Notes: generated by a model not told the origin, from the letters alone. Positions 46,724 through 57,173 are shown, counted from the stretch's first letter. The stretch: DNA of 64,000 bases from Escherichia sp. E4742 (GCF_005843885.1 NZ_CP040443.1:620001-684000); one strand, 5' to 3'. Numbers and translations are program-made.

Positions 46724-48840
46724 CGCTGGAAACGATGGATTACCACGCGCTGAATGCGATGCTTAACCTTTACGATAGCGCAGGTCGCATTCAGTTCGAT
46801 AAAGATCGCCAGGCCGTTGACGCCTTTATGGCGACGCATGTGCGTCCAAACAGTGTGACCTTCAGTAACCAGCAGCAGCGCCTGAACTGGCTGGTCAACG
46901 AAGGTTACTATGATGAAAGCGTTCTTAATCGCTACTCTCGCGATTTTGTCATTACGCTGTTTGCCCACGCGCACGCCAGCGGTTTTCGTTTTCAGACATT
47001 CCTCGGGGCATGGAAGTTTTACACCAGCTATACGTTGAAGACATTCGACGGTAAGCGTTATCTGGAAGATTTTGCCGATCGAGTCACGATGGTGGCGCTG
47101 ACGCTGGCACAAGGCGATGAAACACTAGCGACGCAACTGACTGATGAGATGCTGTCAGGACGCTTTCAGCCTGCCACACCGACATTCCTCAACTGCGGTA
47201 AACAGCAGCGCGGCGAACTGGTTTCCTGTTTTTTACTGCGTATTGAAGACAATATGGAGTCGATTGGCCGGGCGGTAAATTCCGCACTGCAACTGTCGAA
47301 ACGCGGCGGCGGCGTGGCATTTTTGCTGTCGAATCTGCGGGAAGCGGGCGCGCCAATTAAACGTATTGAAAATCAATCTTCTGGCGTAATTCCGGTGATG
47401 AAAATGCTGGAAGACGCATTTTCTTATGCCAACCAGCTCGGCGCTCGTCAGGGTGCTGGCGCAGTCTATTTACATGCCCATCATCCCGATATTCTGCGTT
47501 TTCTCGATACAAAACGGGAAAATGCCGACGAAAAAATCCGCATTAAAACGCTGTCGCTGGGCGTAGTGATCCCGGATATCACTTTCCATCTGGCAAAAGA
47601 GAATGCGCAGATGGCACTGTTTTCGCCCTATGATGTTGAGCGAGTTTATGGCAAACCGTTTGCCGATATCGCCATCAGTGAACACTATGCCGAACTGGTA
47701 GCCAATGAACGCATCCGTAAAAAATACATCAACGCCCGTGATTTCTTCCAGCGACTGGCGGAGATCCAGTTTGAGTCCGGCTATCCCTACATCATGTATG
47801 AAGACACGGTTAACCGTGCTAACCCTATCGCCGGGCGCATAAATATGAGTAATCTCTGCTCAGAGATTTTGCAGGTTAACAGCGCCTCAGAGTATGACGA
47901 GAATCTCGACTATGCCCGTACAGGCCATGATATTTCCTGCAATTTAGGTTCGTTGAATATTGCCCACACCATGGATTCCCCCGACTTTGCCCGCACAGTA
48001 GAGACCGCCGTACGCGGTTTAACAGCGGTGTCAGATATGAGTCATATCCGCAGCGTGCCGTCCATCGAAGCCGGAAATGCCGCCTCACACGCCATCGGAC
48101 TGGGGCAGATGAATTTACACGGTTATCTGGCGCGGGAAGGCATCACCTATGGTTCGCCGGAAGCTCTGGATTTCACCAATCTCTATTTCTACACCATCAC
48201 CTGGCACGCGCTGCGTACCTCAATGTTGCTGGCGCGCGAACGCGGTGAAACCTTCGCCGGGTTCAAACAGTCACGCTATGCCAACGGTGAATATTTTAGC
48301 CAATATTTGCAAGGTAACTGGCAGCCGAAAACGGCGAAAGTTGGCGAACTGTTTGCCCGCAGCGGAATTACGTTACCTACCCGTGAGATGTGGGCGCAGC
48401 TGCGCGACGACGTGATGCGCTACGGCATTTACAACCAGAATCTCCAGGCGGTGCCACCAACCGGTTCCATCTCTTACATCAACCATGCCACGTCGAGTAT
48501 TCATCCGATTGTGGCGAAAGTAGAGATCCGCAAAGAGGGCAAAACCGGGCGCGTTTACTACCCTGCCCCGTTTATGACGAATGAGAATCTGGCGCTGTAT
48601 CAGGACGCTTACGAAATTGGTGCGGAAAAGATTATCGACACCTACGCCGAAGCGACTCGCCATGTCGATCAGGGACTGTCGCTGACGCTGTTTTTCCCCG
48701 ATACCGCCACCACTCGCGATATCAACAAAGCGCAGATTTACGCCTGGCGCAAAGGGATCAAAACGCTCTACTACATCCGCCTGCGTCAGATGGCGCTGGA
48801 AGGCACTGAAATTGAAGGCTGCGTCTCCTGCTCGCTCTAA
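46696..48840 (+). CDS. nrdE: NrdE, class Ib ribonucleotide reductase large subunit
   Basis: Reduces ribonucleoside diphosphates. The 714-residue subunit starts with TTG at 46696, which follows AAAGGAG and lies inside the 3' end of nrdI. Active-site segments NCGKQQRGELVSCFL (near 175), NLCSEILQVNS (near 383) and the C-terminal EGCVSCSL Cys pair are intact. No ATP-cone activity domain is seen at the N-terminus, in line with class Ib enzymes. Confidence 0.97.
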   Translation: MATTTAERLTLETMDYHALNAMLNLYDSAGRIQFDKDRQAVDAFMATHVRPNSVTFSNQQQRLNWLVNEGYYDESVLNRYSRDFVITLFAHAHASGFRFQTFLGAWKFYTSYTLKTFDGKRYLEDFADRVTMVALTLAQGDETLATQLTDEMLSGRFQPATPTFLNCGKQQRGELVSCFLLRIEDNMESIGRAVNSALQLSKRGGGVAFLLSNLREAGAPIKRIENQSSGVIPVMKMLEDAFSYANQLGARQGAGAVYLHAHHPDILRFLDTKRENADEKIRIKTLSLGVVIPDITFHLAKENAQMALFSPYDVERVYGKPFADIAISEHYAELVANERIRKKYINARDFFQRLAEIQFESGYPYIMYEDTVNRANPIAGRINMSNLCSEILQVNSASEYDENLDYARTGHDISCNLGSLNIAHTMDSPDFARTVETAVRGLTAVSDMSHIRSVPSIEAGNAASHAIGLGQMNLHGYLAREGITYGSPEALDFTNLYFYTITWHALRTSMLLARERGETFAGFKQSRYANGEYFSQYLQGNWQPKTAKVGELFARSGITLPTREMWAQLRDDVMRYGIYNQNLQAVPPTGSISYINHATSSIHPIVAKVEIRKEGKTGRVYYPAPFMTNENLALYQDAYEIGAEKIIDTYAEATRHVDQGLSLTLFFPDTATTRDINKAQIYAWRKGIKTLYYIRLRQMALEGTEIEGCVSCSL

Positions 48841-48887
48841 GAGACTGAAAAATAATTGCAATATATTGAATTTGCATGATTTAGTCG

Positions 48888-48917
48888 GCCGGATAAGGCG
48901 TTCACGCCGCATCTGGC
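48888..48917. repeat. REP element between nrdE and nrdF
   Basis: GCCGGATAAGGCG ... CGCCGCATCTGGC, a typical REP palindrome, in the 138-bp gap between nrdE and nrdF. It may affect mRNA stability and the ratio of the two subunits. Confidence 0.85.
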
Positions 48918-48978
48918 AGGAACAAAGCGCACATTGCCAAAAATCGGAGTCTGATGAGTCCGGCTTTAAGGAATATCT

Positions 48979-49938
48979 ATGAAACTCTCACGTATCAGCG
49001 CCATCAACTGGAACAAGATAACAGACGATAAAGATCTGGAGGTGTGGAATCGCCTGACCAGCAATTTCTGGCTACCAGAAAAGGTGCCGCTGTCGAACGA
49101 TGTTCCTGCGTGGCAAACATTAAGTGCCGTAGAACAACAACTGACGATGCGCGTTTTTACTGGCCTGACGCTGCTCGACACGCTGCAAAATGTTATCGGC
49201 GCGCCTTCGCTGATGCCCGATGCGCTCACGCCTCATGAAGAGGCGGTATTATCGAATATCAGCTTTATGGAAGCGGTTCATGCCCGCTCTTACAGTTCGA
49301 TTTTCTCGACGCTGTGCCAGACAAAAGATGTCGATGCCGCCTACACCTGGAGTGAAGAAAACGCGCCGTTGCAGCGAAAAGCTCAGATTATTCAGCAACA
49401 TTATCGCGGCGATAATCCGCTGAAAAAGAAAATCGCCAGTGTCTTTCTTGAATCATTTTTGTTCTATTCTGGCTTCTGGCTGCCGATGTATTTTTCCAGT
49501 CGCGGTAAGCTAACCAATACCGCCGATCTGATCCGTCTGATTATCCGCGATGAAGCAGTCCACGGTTATTACATCGGCTATAAATATCAGAAAAATCTGG
49601 AAAAGATCTCCCAGGCACGACGTGAAGAATTGAAGAGTTTCGCCTTCGATTTGTTGCTGGAACTTTATGACAACGAGTTGCAATACACCGATGAGCTGTA
49701 CGCCGAAACCTCGTGGGCTGACGATGTAAAAGCGTTTCTCTGCTACAACGCCAATAAGGCGTTGATGAATCTGGGCTACGAACCGCTTTTCCCGGCAGAA
49801 ATGGCAGAAGTGAATCCGGCAATCCTCGCCGCGCTTTCGCCGAATGCCGATGAAAATCACGACTTCTTTTCCGGCTCTGGCTCCTCTTATGTGATGGGAA
49901 AAGCGGTCGAAACAGAAGATGAAGACTGGAATTTCTGA
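48979..49938 (+). CDS. nrdF: NrdF, class Ib ribonucleotide reductase small subunit
   Basis: Carries the dimanganese or diiron centre and tyrosyl radical. The 319-residue protein has the metal ligands in LTPHEEAVLSNISFMEAVHARSYS (near 75-100) and IIRDEAVHGYYIGYK (near 188), and a C-terminal tail ending DEDWNF that docks to NrdE. Last gene of the operon, ended by the terminator at 50054. Confidence 0.97.
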   Translation: MKLSRISAINWNKITDDKDLEVWNRLTSNFWLPEKVPLSNDVPAWQTLSAVEQQLTMRVFTGLTLLDTLQNVIGAPSLMPDALTPHEEAVLSNISFMEAVHARSYSSIFSTLCQTKDVDAAYTWSEENAPLQRKAQIIQQHYRGDNPLKKKIASVFLESFLFYSGFWLPMYFSSRGKLTNTADLIRLIIRDEAVHGYYIGYKYQKNLEKISQARREELKSFAFDLLLELYDNELQYTDELYAETSWADDVKAFLCYNANKALMNLGYEPLFPAEMAEVNPAILAALSPNADENHDFFSGSGSSYVMGKAVETEDEDWNF

Positions 49939-50053
49939 CGGGGTTATTTTTCAAAAATATCACTACCCGCAGCAGGGAAATAATTCCTGCCAAATAGCTT
50001 TATATCACGCAAATAATTTGTGGTGATCTACACTGACTCTCTGTTGCATTATT

Positions 50054-50084
50054 CGCCTGAAACTACAATATTCAGGCGTTTTTT
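50054..50084 (+). terminator. nrdHIEF terminator
   Basis: Stem CGCCTGAA / TTCAGGCG with a 9-nt loop, followed by six T. The rest of the 356-bp nrdF-proV gap is AT-rich and holds proU control sequences. Confidence 0.88.
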
Positions 50085-50198
50085 CGCTATCTATAACAAA
50101 AAATATCAATTTTTCTCGATTTGCTCTCAGCCCTTATATCACGGGAAATTCCGGCAATTTGCTCGCATCAATATTCATGCCACATTTGCCATCAGGGG

Positions 50199-50226
50199 TT
50201 GCCTCAGATTCTCAGTATGTTAGGGT
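50199..50226 (+). promoter_or_regulatory. proU P2 promoter
   Basis: -35 TTGCCT (50199-50204) and -10 TAGGGT (50221-50226) with a 16-bp spacer, about 60 bp ahead of proV, as in the osmotically induced sigma-70 P2 promoter of proU. H-NS binds around it and within proV to repress it at low osmolarity (known for E. coli). Confidence 0.75.
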
Positions 50227-50294
50227 AGAAAAAAGTGACTATTTCCATTGGGTAATATATCGACATAAACAAATAACAGGAATCTTTCTATTGC

Positions 50295-51497
50295 ATGGCA
50301 ATTAAATTAGAAATTAAAAATCTTTATAAAATATTTGGCGAGCATCCACAGCGAGCGTTCAAATATATCGAACAAGGACTTTCAAAAGAACAAATTCTGG
50401 AAAAAACTGGGCTATCGCTTGGCGTAAAAGACGCCAGTCTGGCCATTGAAGAAGGCGAGATATTTGTCATCATGGGATTATCCGGCTCGGGTAAATCCAC
50501 AATGGTACGCCTTCTCAATCGCCTGATTGAACCCACCCGCGGGCAAGTGCTGATTGATGGTGTGGATATTGCCAAAATATCCGACGCCGAACTCCGTGAG
50601 GTGCGCAGAAAAAAGATTGCGATGGTCTTCCAGTCCTTTGCCTTAATGCCGCATATGACCGTGCTGGACAATACTGCGTTCGGTATGGAATTGGCCGGAA
50701 TTAATGCCGAAGAACGCCGGGAAAAAGCCATTGATGCACTGCGTCAGGTCGGGCTGGAAAATTATGCCCACAGCTACCCGGATGAACTCTCTGGCGGGAT
50801 GCGTCAACGCGTCGGATTAGCCCGCGCGCTAGCGATTAATCCGGATATATTATTAATGGACGAAGCCTTCTCGGCGCTCGACCCATTAATTCGCACCGAG
50901 ATGCAGGATGAGCTGGTAAAATTACAGGCGAAACATCAGCGCACCATTGTCTTTATTTCCCACGATCTCGATGAAGCCATGCGTATTGGCGACCGAATTG
51001 CCATTATGCAAAATGGCGAAGTGGTACAGGTCGGCACACCGGATGAAATTCTCAATAATCCAGCGAATGATTATGTCCGCACCTTCTTCCGTGGCGTCGA
51101 TATTAGTCAGGTATTCAGTGCGAAAGATATTGCCCGCCGCAGCCCTAATGGCTTAATTCGTAAAACCCCTGGCTTCGGCCCGCGTTCGGCACTGAAATTA
51201 TTGCAGGATGAAGATCGCGAATATGGCTACGTTATCGAACGCGGTAATAAGTTTGTCGGCGCAGTGTCTATCGATTCGCTTAAAACCGCGTTAACGCAGC
51301 AGCAAGGTCTTGATGCGGCGCTGATTGATGCGCCGTTAGCGGTCGATGCGCAAACGCCTCTTAGCGAGTTGCTCTCTCATGTCGGACAGGCACCCTGTGC
51401 GGTGCCCGTGGTCGACGAGGACCAACAGTATGTCGGCATCATTTCGAAAGGAATGCTGCTGCGCGCTTTAGATCGTGAGGGGGTAAATAATGGCTGA
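50295..51497 (+). CDS. proV: ProV, glycine betaine/proline ABC transporter ATPase
   Basis: ATPase of the ProU importer for osmoprotectants. The 400 residues show Walker A GLSGSGKSTMV near 61, signature LSGGMRQRVGLARALA near 163, Walker B ILLMDEAFSALDPL near 184 and two C-terminal CBS domains (about 275-395) that sense ionic strength in relatives. It overlaps proW by 8 bp. Confidence 0.98.
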   Translation: MAIKLEIKNLYKIFGEHPQRAFKYIEQGLSKEQILEKTGLSLGVKDASLAIEEGEIFVIMGLSGSGKSTMVRLLNRLIEPTRGQVLIDGVDIAKISDAELREVRRKKIAMVFQSFALMPHMTVLDNTAFGMELAGINAEERREKAIDALRQVGLENYAHSYPDELSGGMRQRVGLARALAINPDILLMDEAFSALDPLIRTEMQDELVKLQAKHQRTIVFISHDLDEAMRIGDRIAIMQNGEVVQVGTPDEILNNPANDYVRTFFRGVDISQVFSAKDIARRSPNGLIRKTPGFGPRSALKLLQDEDREYGYVIERGNKFVGAVSIDSLKTALTQQQGLDAALIDAPLAVDAQTPLSELLSHVGQAPCAVPVVDEDQQYVGIISKGMLLRALDREGVNNG

Positions 51498-52554
51498 TCA
51501 AAACAATCCGTGGGATACCACACCAGCGGCGGACAGTGCCGCACAATCCGCAGATGCCTGGGGTACACCGGCTGCTACGCCGACTGACGCTGGCGGCGCC
51601 GACTGGCTGACCAGCACGCCTGCGCCAAACGTTGAGCATTTTAACATTCTCGATCCGTTCCATAAGACGCTGATCCCACTCGACAGTTGGGTCACTGAAG
51701 GGATCGACTGGGTCGTTACCCATTTCCGTCCCGTCTTCCAGGGCGTGCGCGTTCCGGTCGATTACATCCTCAACGGTTTCCAGCAATTGCTGCTGGGTAT
51801 GCCCGCGCCGGTGGCGATTATCGTTTTCGCTCTCATCGCCTGGCAAATTTCCGGGGTAGGAATGGGTGTTGCGACGCTGGTTTCGCTAATTGCCATCGGC
51901 GCAATCGGTGCCTGGTCGCAGGCAATGGTTACTCTGGCGCTGGTGTTAACCGCCCTGCTGTTCTGTATCGTCATCGGTTTGCCGTTGGGGATCTGGCTGG
52001 CGAGAAGTCCGCGAGCGGCGAAAATTATTCGTCCACTGCTTGATGCCATGCAGACCACGCCGGCGTTTGTCTATCTGGTGCCAATCGTCATGCTGTTTGG
52101 TATCGGCAACGTGCCGGGCGTGGTGGTGACCATCATCTTTGCTCTGCCGCCGATTATCCGCCTGACTATTCTGGGGATTAACCAGGTTCCGGCGGATCTG
52201 ATTGAAGCCTCGCGCTCATTCGGTGCCAGCCCGCGCCAGATGCTGTTCAAAGTTCAGTTACCGCTGGCGATGCCGACCATTATGGCGGGCGTTAACCAGA
52301 CGCTGATGCTGGCTCTTTCTATGGTGGTCATTGCCTCGATGATTGCCGTCGGCGGGCTTGGTCAGATGGTACTGCGCGGCATCGGTCGTCTGGACATGGG
52401 GCTTGCCACCGTCGGCGGCGTCGGGATTGTGATCCTCGCCATTATCCTCGACCGCCTGACGCAGGCCGTTGGGCGCGACTCACGCAGTCGCGGCAACCGT
52501 CGCTGGTACACCACTGGCCCTGTCGGTCTGCTGACCCGTCCATTCATTAAGTAA
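51490..52554 (+). CDS. proW: ProW, glycine betaine/proline ABC transporter permease
   Basis: Inner-membrane permease of ProU. The 354-residue protein has an unusually long hydrophilic N-terminus (about 1-95, typical of ProW) and seven or so membrane helices, with the EAA-loop [32 protein letters not shown] split across residues near 228-255. Coupled to proV. Confidence 0.97.
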
Positions 52555-52610
52555 CTCTGCACTTGCCCGGTGACGCCGGGCATATCACCCTGCCAAAAAA
52601 AGGAATAACA

Positions 52611-53603
52611 ATGCGACATAGCGTACTTTTTGCGACAGCGTTTGCCACGCTTATCTCTACACAAACTTTTGCTGCCGATCTGCCGGGCAAAGGCATTACC
52701 GTTAACCCGGTTCAGAGCACCATCACTGAAGAAACCTTCCAGACGCTGCTGGTTAGTCGTGCGCTGGAAAAATTAGGTTATACCGTCAATAAACCCAGCG
52801 AAGTGGATTACAACGTTGGCTATACCTCGCTTGCATCTGGCGATGCGACCTTTACCGCCGTGAACTGGACGCCACTGCATGACAACATGTACGAAGCTGC
52901 CGGTGGCGATAAGAAATTTTATCGTGAAGGGGTATTTGTTAACGGCGCGGCACAAGGTTACCTGATCGATAAGAAAACTGCCGACCAGTACAAAATCACC
53001 AACATCGCGCAACTGAAAGATCCGAAGATCGCTAAACTGTTCGATACCAACGGCGATGGCAAAGCGGATTTAACCGGCTGTAACCCAGGCTGGGGCTGCG
53101 AAGGTGCCATCAACCACCAGCTTGCTGCGTATGAACTGACCAATACCGTGACGCATAATCAGGGGAACTATGCGGCGATGATGGCCGACACCATCAGTCG
53201 CTACAAAGAGGGTAAGCCGGTCTTTTACTACACCTGGACGCCGTACTGGGTGAGTAACGAACTGAAGCCGGGGAAAGATGTGGTCTGGTTGCAGGTGCCG
53301 TTCTCCGCCCTGCCGGGTGATAAAAACGCTGATACCAAACTGCCGAATGGCGCAAATTACGGCTTCCCGGTCAGCACCATGCATATCGTTGCCAACAAAG
53401 CCTGGGCCGAGAAAAACCCGGCAGCAGCGAAACTGTTTGCCATTATGCAGTTACCAGTGGCAGATATTAACGCCCAGAACGCCATTATGCATGACGGCAA
53501 AGCCTCAGAAGGCGATATTCAGGGCCACGTTGATGGCTGGATCAAAGCCCACCAGCAGCAATTCGATGGCTGGGTGAATGAGGCGCTGGCAGCGCAGAAG
53601 TAA
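52611..53603 (+). CDS. proX: ProX, periplasmic glycine betaine-binding protein
   Basis: Binding protein of ProU in the periplasm. The 330-residue precursor has a signal peptide (1-21, cleaved after TFAA). Trp residues for the betaine cage are visible in [12 protein letters not shown] (near 86) and [11 protein letters not shown] (near 206), and a disulphide-forming pair in [10 protein letters not shown] (near 157-164). The start at 52611 follows AAAGGAATAACA, 56 bp after proW. Confidence 0.97.
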
Positions 53604-54055
53604 ATATTGATAACTGCGCAGATAATGCTCATGTGAGTAAAACAATTGCAGCGATGGTTTTAATCCGGCTGAAAATCGATGAGACGTTTTCTGAAGGCCG
53701 GGGCGACGCGCAGGGATGCGCGGCGAGGGCGCGTCTTACAGGGATGTTACCTCGCGCCCGTACCCGATAGCTGTAAGAAATAAGTCGAATGTACCGCGTA
53801 GCGGCGATTTTGTGCCAAAAGCCTGGGTCGCCAGGGTGGTGGCGACTGAGCCACCCTGGCACGTTCACCAGCAAAATAGTGACAAAGTAGCTATAGTCTG
53901 GAAGTGAACGTAACATTTGCCTTAGTGACATATTTCACCTTCAAATACCCTCTCCCCATTACCCGCACATTTCAACAAGCTATCTTTCATCCCATATTCA
54001 TCAACATCCGCTATTATTGGTTTCCAGACTAATCATCACCTGATAAACAAAAATA
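53604..54055. other. intergenic region between proX and the MFS gene, with a strong hairpin
   Basis: 450 bp with no gene I can support. A perfect 10-bp stem GCCAGGGTGG / CCACCCTGGC with an 11-nt loop lies at 53830-53860 but has no T run, so it is not a classical terminator. A GC-rich stretch around 53695-53765 contains a repeated CAGGGATG and the arms GCGAGG / CCTCGC. Confidence 0.6.
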
Positions 54056-55240
54056 ATGACTAAACCCAATCATGAGCTTAGCCCGGCGCTGATCGTGCTA
54101 ATGTCGATCGCCACCGGTCTGGCGGTCGCCAGCAATTATTACGCACAGCCATTGCTCGACACCATCGCGCGTAACTTTTCCCTTTCCGCCAGTTCGGCAG
54201 GCTTTATTGTTACAGCCGCGCAGTTGGGCTATGCCGCAGGTCTGCTGTTTCTTGTTCCCCTCGGTGATATGTTTGAACGCCGCCGCCTGATTGTCACCAT
54301 GACCTTACTGGCAGCAGGCGGTATGTTGATTACCGCCAGCAGTCAGTCGCTGGCGATGATGATCCTCGGTACGGCATTAACCGGTTTATTCTCGGTCGTG
54401 GCACAAATTCTGGTTCCGCTGGCGGCGACGCTGGCTTCACCGGACAAACGCGGCAAGGTGGTTGGCACCATTATGAGTGGCCTGCTGCTGGGGATTTTGC
54501 TGGCGCGTACCGTTGCCGGGTTGCTGGCAAATCTCGGCGGCTGGCGCACCGTCTTTTGGGTCGCATCGGTGTTAATGGCACTGATGGCACTGGCGTTATG
54601 GCGCGGCCTGCCACAAATGAAATCTGAAACCCACCTCAACTACCCACAGTTGCTTGGTTCCGTTTTCAGGATGTTTATCAGCGATAAGATCCTGCGCACT
54701 CGCGCGTTGCTGGGCTGCCTGACCTTTGCCAACTTCAGCATTCTCTGGACATCAATGGCTTTTTTGCTCGCCGCGCCGCCTTTTAATTACAGCGATGGCG
54801 TAATTGGTCTGTTTGGGCTTGCGGGAGCTGCCGGGGCGTTGGGCGCTCGCCCGGCGGGCGGTTTTGCCGATAAGGGCAAATCGCATCTCACAACAACGTT
54901 TGGTCTGCTGCTGTTGTTACTTTCATGGTTGGCGATCTGGTTTGGACACGCTTCCGTACTGGCACTAATTATCGGCATTCTGATACTGGATCTCACCGTG
55001 CAGGGCGTGCATATCACCAATCAAACCGTGATTTATCGTATTCATCCTGATGCGCGTAATCGCCTGACCGCAGGTTACATGACCAGCTACTTTATTGGCG
55101 GTGCTGCTGGTTCGCTGATCTCGGCATCCGCCTGGCAACATGCCGGTTGGGCTGGCGTTTGCCTGGCAGGTGCGTCACTTGCCCTGTTGAATTTACTGGT
55201 CTGGTGGCGAGGTTTTCATCGTCAGGAAGTCGCAAATTAA
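54056..55240 (+). CDS. ygaY: MFS transporter, intact form of K-12 pseudogene ygaY
   Basis: A 394-residue major facilitator superfamily protein with about 12 hydrophobic helices and the loop 2-3 motif GDMFERRRLI near residue 71, typical of drug-proton antiporters of the YnfM/CynX/arabinose-exporter type. The frame is unbroken from MTKPNHELSP to the stop. In K-12 this position holds the ygaX/ygaY pseudogene, from memory. The substrate is unknown. It has its own leader and is not overlapped by neighbours. Confidence 0.85.
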   Translation: MTKPNHELSPALIVLMSIATGLAVASNYYAQPLLDTIARNFSLSASSAGFIVTAAQLGYAAGLLFLVPLGDMFERRRLIVTMTLLAAGGMLITASSQSLAMMILGTALTGLFSVVAQILVPLAATLASPDKRGKVVGTIMSGLLLGILLARTVAGLLANLGGWRTVFWVASVLMALMALALWRGLPQMKSETHLNYPQLLGSVFRMFISDKILRTRALLGCLTFANFSILWTSMAFLLAAPPFNYSDGVIGLFGLAGAAGALGARPAGGFADKGKSHLTTTFGLLLLLLSWLAIWFGHASVLALIIGILILDLTVQGVHITNQTVIYRIHPDARNRLTAGYMTSYFIGGAAGSLISASAWQHAGWAGVCLAGASLALLNLLVWWRGFHRQEVAN

Positions 55241-55363
55241 GCAATCAGCAACCGTTTTCGTGGCTTTACACTTATAAGGGTGTTAAGAATCCCATCAGTC
55301 TGATAAGGTTAGGATATTCATCCAGACTATTAATAATATTAACAATCGTTAAGCGTACACTCT

Positions 55364-56101
55364 ATGGTAAGCCCTACTCCACTGCCTGCTTCTGGTTCGG
55401 CGACCTTCATGGAAGGCTGCAAAGACAGTTTACCGATTGTTATTAGTTATATTCCGGTGGCCTTTGCATTTGGTCTGAATGCGACCCGTCTGGGATTCTC
55501 TCCCCTGGAAAGCGTTTTTTTCTCCTGCATTATTTATGCAGGAGCGAGCCAGTTTGTCATCACCGCAATGCTGGCAGCTGGTAGTAGCTTGTGGGTAGCC
55601 GCATTGACCGTTATGGCAATGGATGTTCGCCATGTACTGTATGGTCCATCGTTGCGTAGCCGCATTGTTCAACGCCTGCAAAAATCGAAAACCGCAGTGT
55701 GGGCGTTTGGCCTGACGGACGAAGTTTTTGCCGCAGCAACGGCAAAACTAGTACGTAATAATCGCCGTTGGAGCGAAAACTGGATGATCGGCATTGCCTT
55801 CAGTTCATGGTCATCGTGGGTATTTGGTACGGTAATAGGGGCATTTTCGGGCAGCGGTTTGCTGCAAGGTTATCCAGCCGTCGAAGCAGCATTAGGCTTT
55901 ATGCTGCCGGCACTCTTTATGAGTTTTCTGCTCGCCTCTTTCCAGCGCAAACAATCTCTTTGCGTTACCGCAGCGTTAGTTGGTGCCCTTGCTGGCGTAA
56001 CGCTATTTTCTATTCCCGTCGCCATTCTGGCAGGCATTGTCTTTGGCTGCCTCACTGCGTTAATCCAGTCATTCTGGCAAGGAGCACCTGATGAGCTATG
56101 A
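55364..56101 (+). CDS. ygaZ: YgaZ, large subunit of L-valine exporter
   Basis: AzlC-family membrane protein; with YgaH it exports branched-chain amino acids. The 245-residue protein has about seven hydrophobic helices and the AzlC core FMEGCKDSLPIVISYIP and MDVRHVLYGPSL. It overlaps ygaH by 11 bp, so the subunits are coupled. Confidence 0.95.
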   Translation: MVSPTPLPASGSATFMEGCKDSLPIVISYIPVAFAFGLNATRLGFSPLESVFFSCIIYAGASQFVITAMLAAGSSLWVAALTVMAMDVRHVLYGPSLRSRIVQRLQKSKTAVWAFGLTDEVFAAATAKLVRNNRRWSENWMIGIAFSSWSSWVFGTVIGAFSGSGLLQGYPAVEAALGFMLPALFMSFLLASFQRKQSLCVTAALVGALAGVTLFSIPVAILAGIVFGCLTALIQSFWQGAPDEL

Positions 56102-56426
56102 GGTTCTGCTGCTTGGATTACTGGTTGGCGCGGCGAATTACTGCTTCCGCTATTTACCCCTACGCCTGCGAGTGGGCAATGCCCGCCCAACCAAGCGCGG
56201 CGCAGTGGGTATTTTGCTCGACACCATTGGCATCGCCTCGATTTGCGCTCTGCTGGTTGTCTCTACCGCACCAGAAGTGATACACGATTCACGCCGTTTC
56301 GTACCCACGCTGGTCGGTTTTGCGGTACTGGGAGCCAGTTTCTATAAAACACGCAGCATCATTATTCCCACTTTATTGAGTGCGCTGGCCTACGGGCTGA
56401 CGTGGAAAGTGATGACGTTTCTATAG
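56091..56426 (+). CDS. ygaH: YgaH, small subunit of L-valine exporter
   Basis: AzlD-family protein of 111 residues with four hydrophobic helices and the N-terminal FRYLPLRLR segment typical of AzlD. Partner of YgaZ. Confidence 0.94.
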   Translation: MSYEVLLLGLLVGAANYCFRYLPLRLRVGNARPTKRGAVGILLDTIGIASICALLVVSTAPEVIHDSRRFVPTLVGFAVLGASFYKTRSIIIPTLLSALAYGLTWKVMTFL

Positions 56427-56516
56427 ACCACAAGAATCATTTTTCTAAAACAATACATTTACTTTATTTGTCACTGTCGTTACTATATCGGCTGAAATTA
56501 ATGAGGTCATACCCAA

Positions 56517-57047
56517 ATGGATAGTTCGTTTACGCCCATTGAACAAATGCTAAAATTTCGCGCCAGCCGCCACGAAGATTTTCCTTATCAGGAGATCCTT
56601 CTGACCCGTCTTTGCATGCATATGCAAAGCAAGCTGCTGGAAAACCGCAATAAAATGCTGAAGGCTCAGGGGATTAACGAGACGTTGTTTATGGCGTTGA
56701 TTACGCTGGAGTCTCAGGAAAACCACAGTATTCAGCCTTCTGAACTGAGCTGTGCTCTTGGATCATCCCGTACCAATGCGACGCGTATTGCCGATGAACT
56801 GGAAAAACGTGGCTGGATCGAACGTCGTGAAAGCGATAACGATCGCCGCTGCCTGCATCTGCAATTAACGGAAAAAGGTCACGAGTTTTTGCGCGAGGTT
56901 TTACCGCCGCAGCATAACTGCCTGCATCAACTCTGGTCCGCGCTCAGCACAACAGAAAAAGATCAGCTCGAGCAAATCACCCGCAAATTGCTCTCCCGTC
57001 TCGATCAGATGGAACAAGACGGTGCTGTTCTCGAAGCGATGAGCTAA
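56517..57047 (+). CDS. mprA: MprA (EmrR), MarR-family repressor of emrAB
   Basis: Represses mprA-emrAB; uncouplers such as CCCP and 2,4-dinitrophenol release it. The 176-residue protein has a MarR winged helix (about 45-140) with LGSSRTNATRIADELEKRGWIERRESDNDRRCLHLQLTEKG split around residues 80-122. The ATG at 56517 is at the end of an AT-rich promoter region. First gene of the operon. Confidence 0.97.
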   Translation: MDSSFTPIEQMLKFRASRHEDFPYQEILLTRLCMHMQSKLLENRNKMLKAQGINETLFMALITLESQENHSIQPSELSCALGSSRTNATRIADELEKRGWIERRESDNDRRCLHLQLTEKGHEFLREVLPPQHNCLHQLWSALSTTEKDQLEQITRKLLSRLDQMEQDGAVLEAMS

Positions 57048-57094
57048 CGCGTCATCTCGCTCAAAAATCCAGACTTATAAAAGAAAAACTGACC

Positions 57095-57123
57095 GGCCAG
57101 CATCGCAACGTGCTGGCCTTTTT
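57095..57123 (+). terminator. partial terminator between mprA and emrA
   Basis: Stem GGCCAGCA / TGCTGGCC with an 8-nt loop, followed by five T, 47 bp after the mprA stop. It would reduce, but not abolish, transcription into emrAB. Confidence 0.8.
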
Positions 57124-57173
57124 GGCAAGCAGGTCGGCTCAGCCGATGAGTTAAGAAGATCGTGGAGAATACT

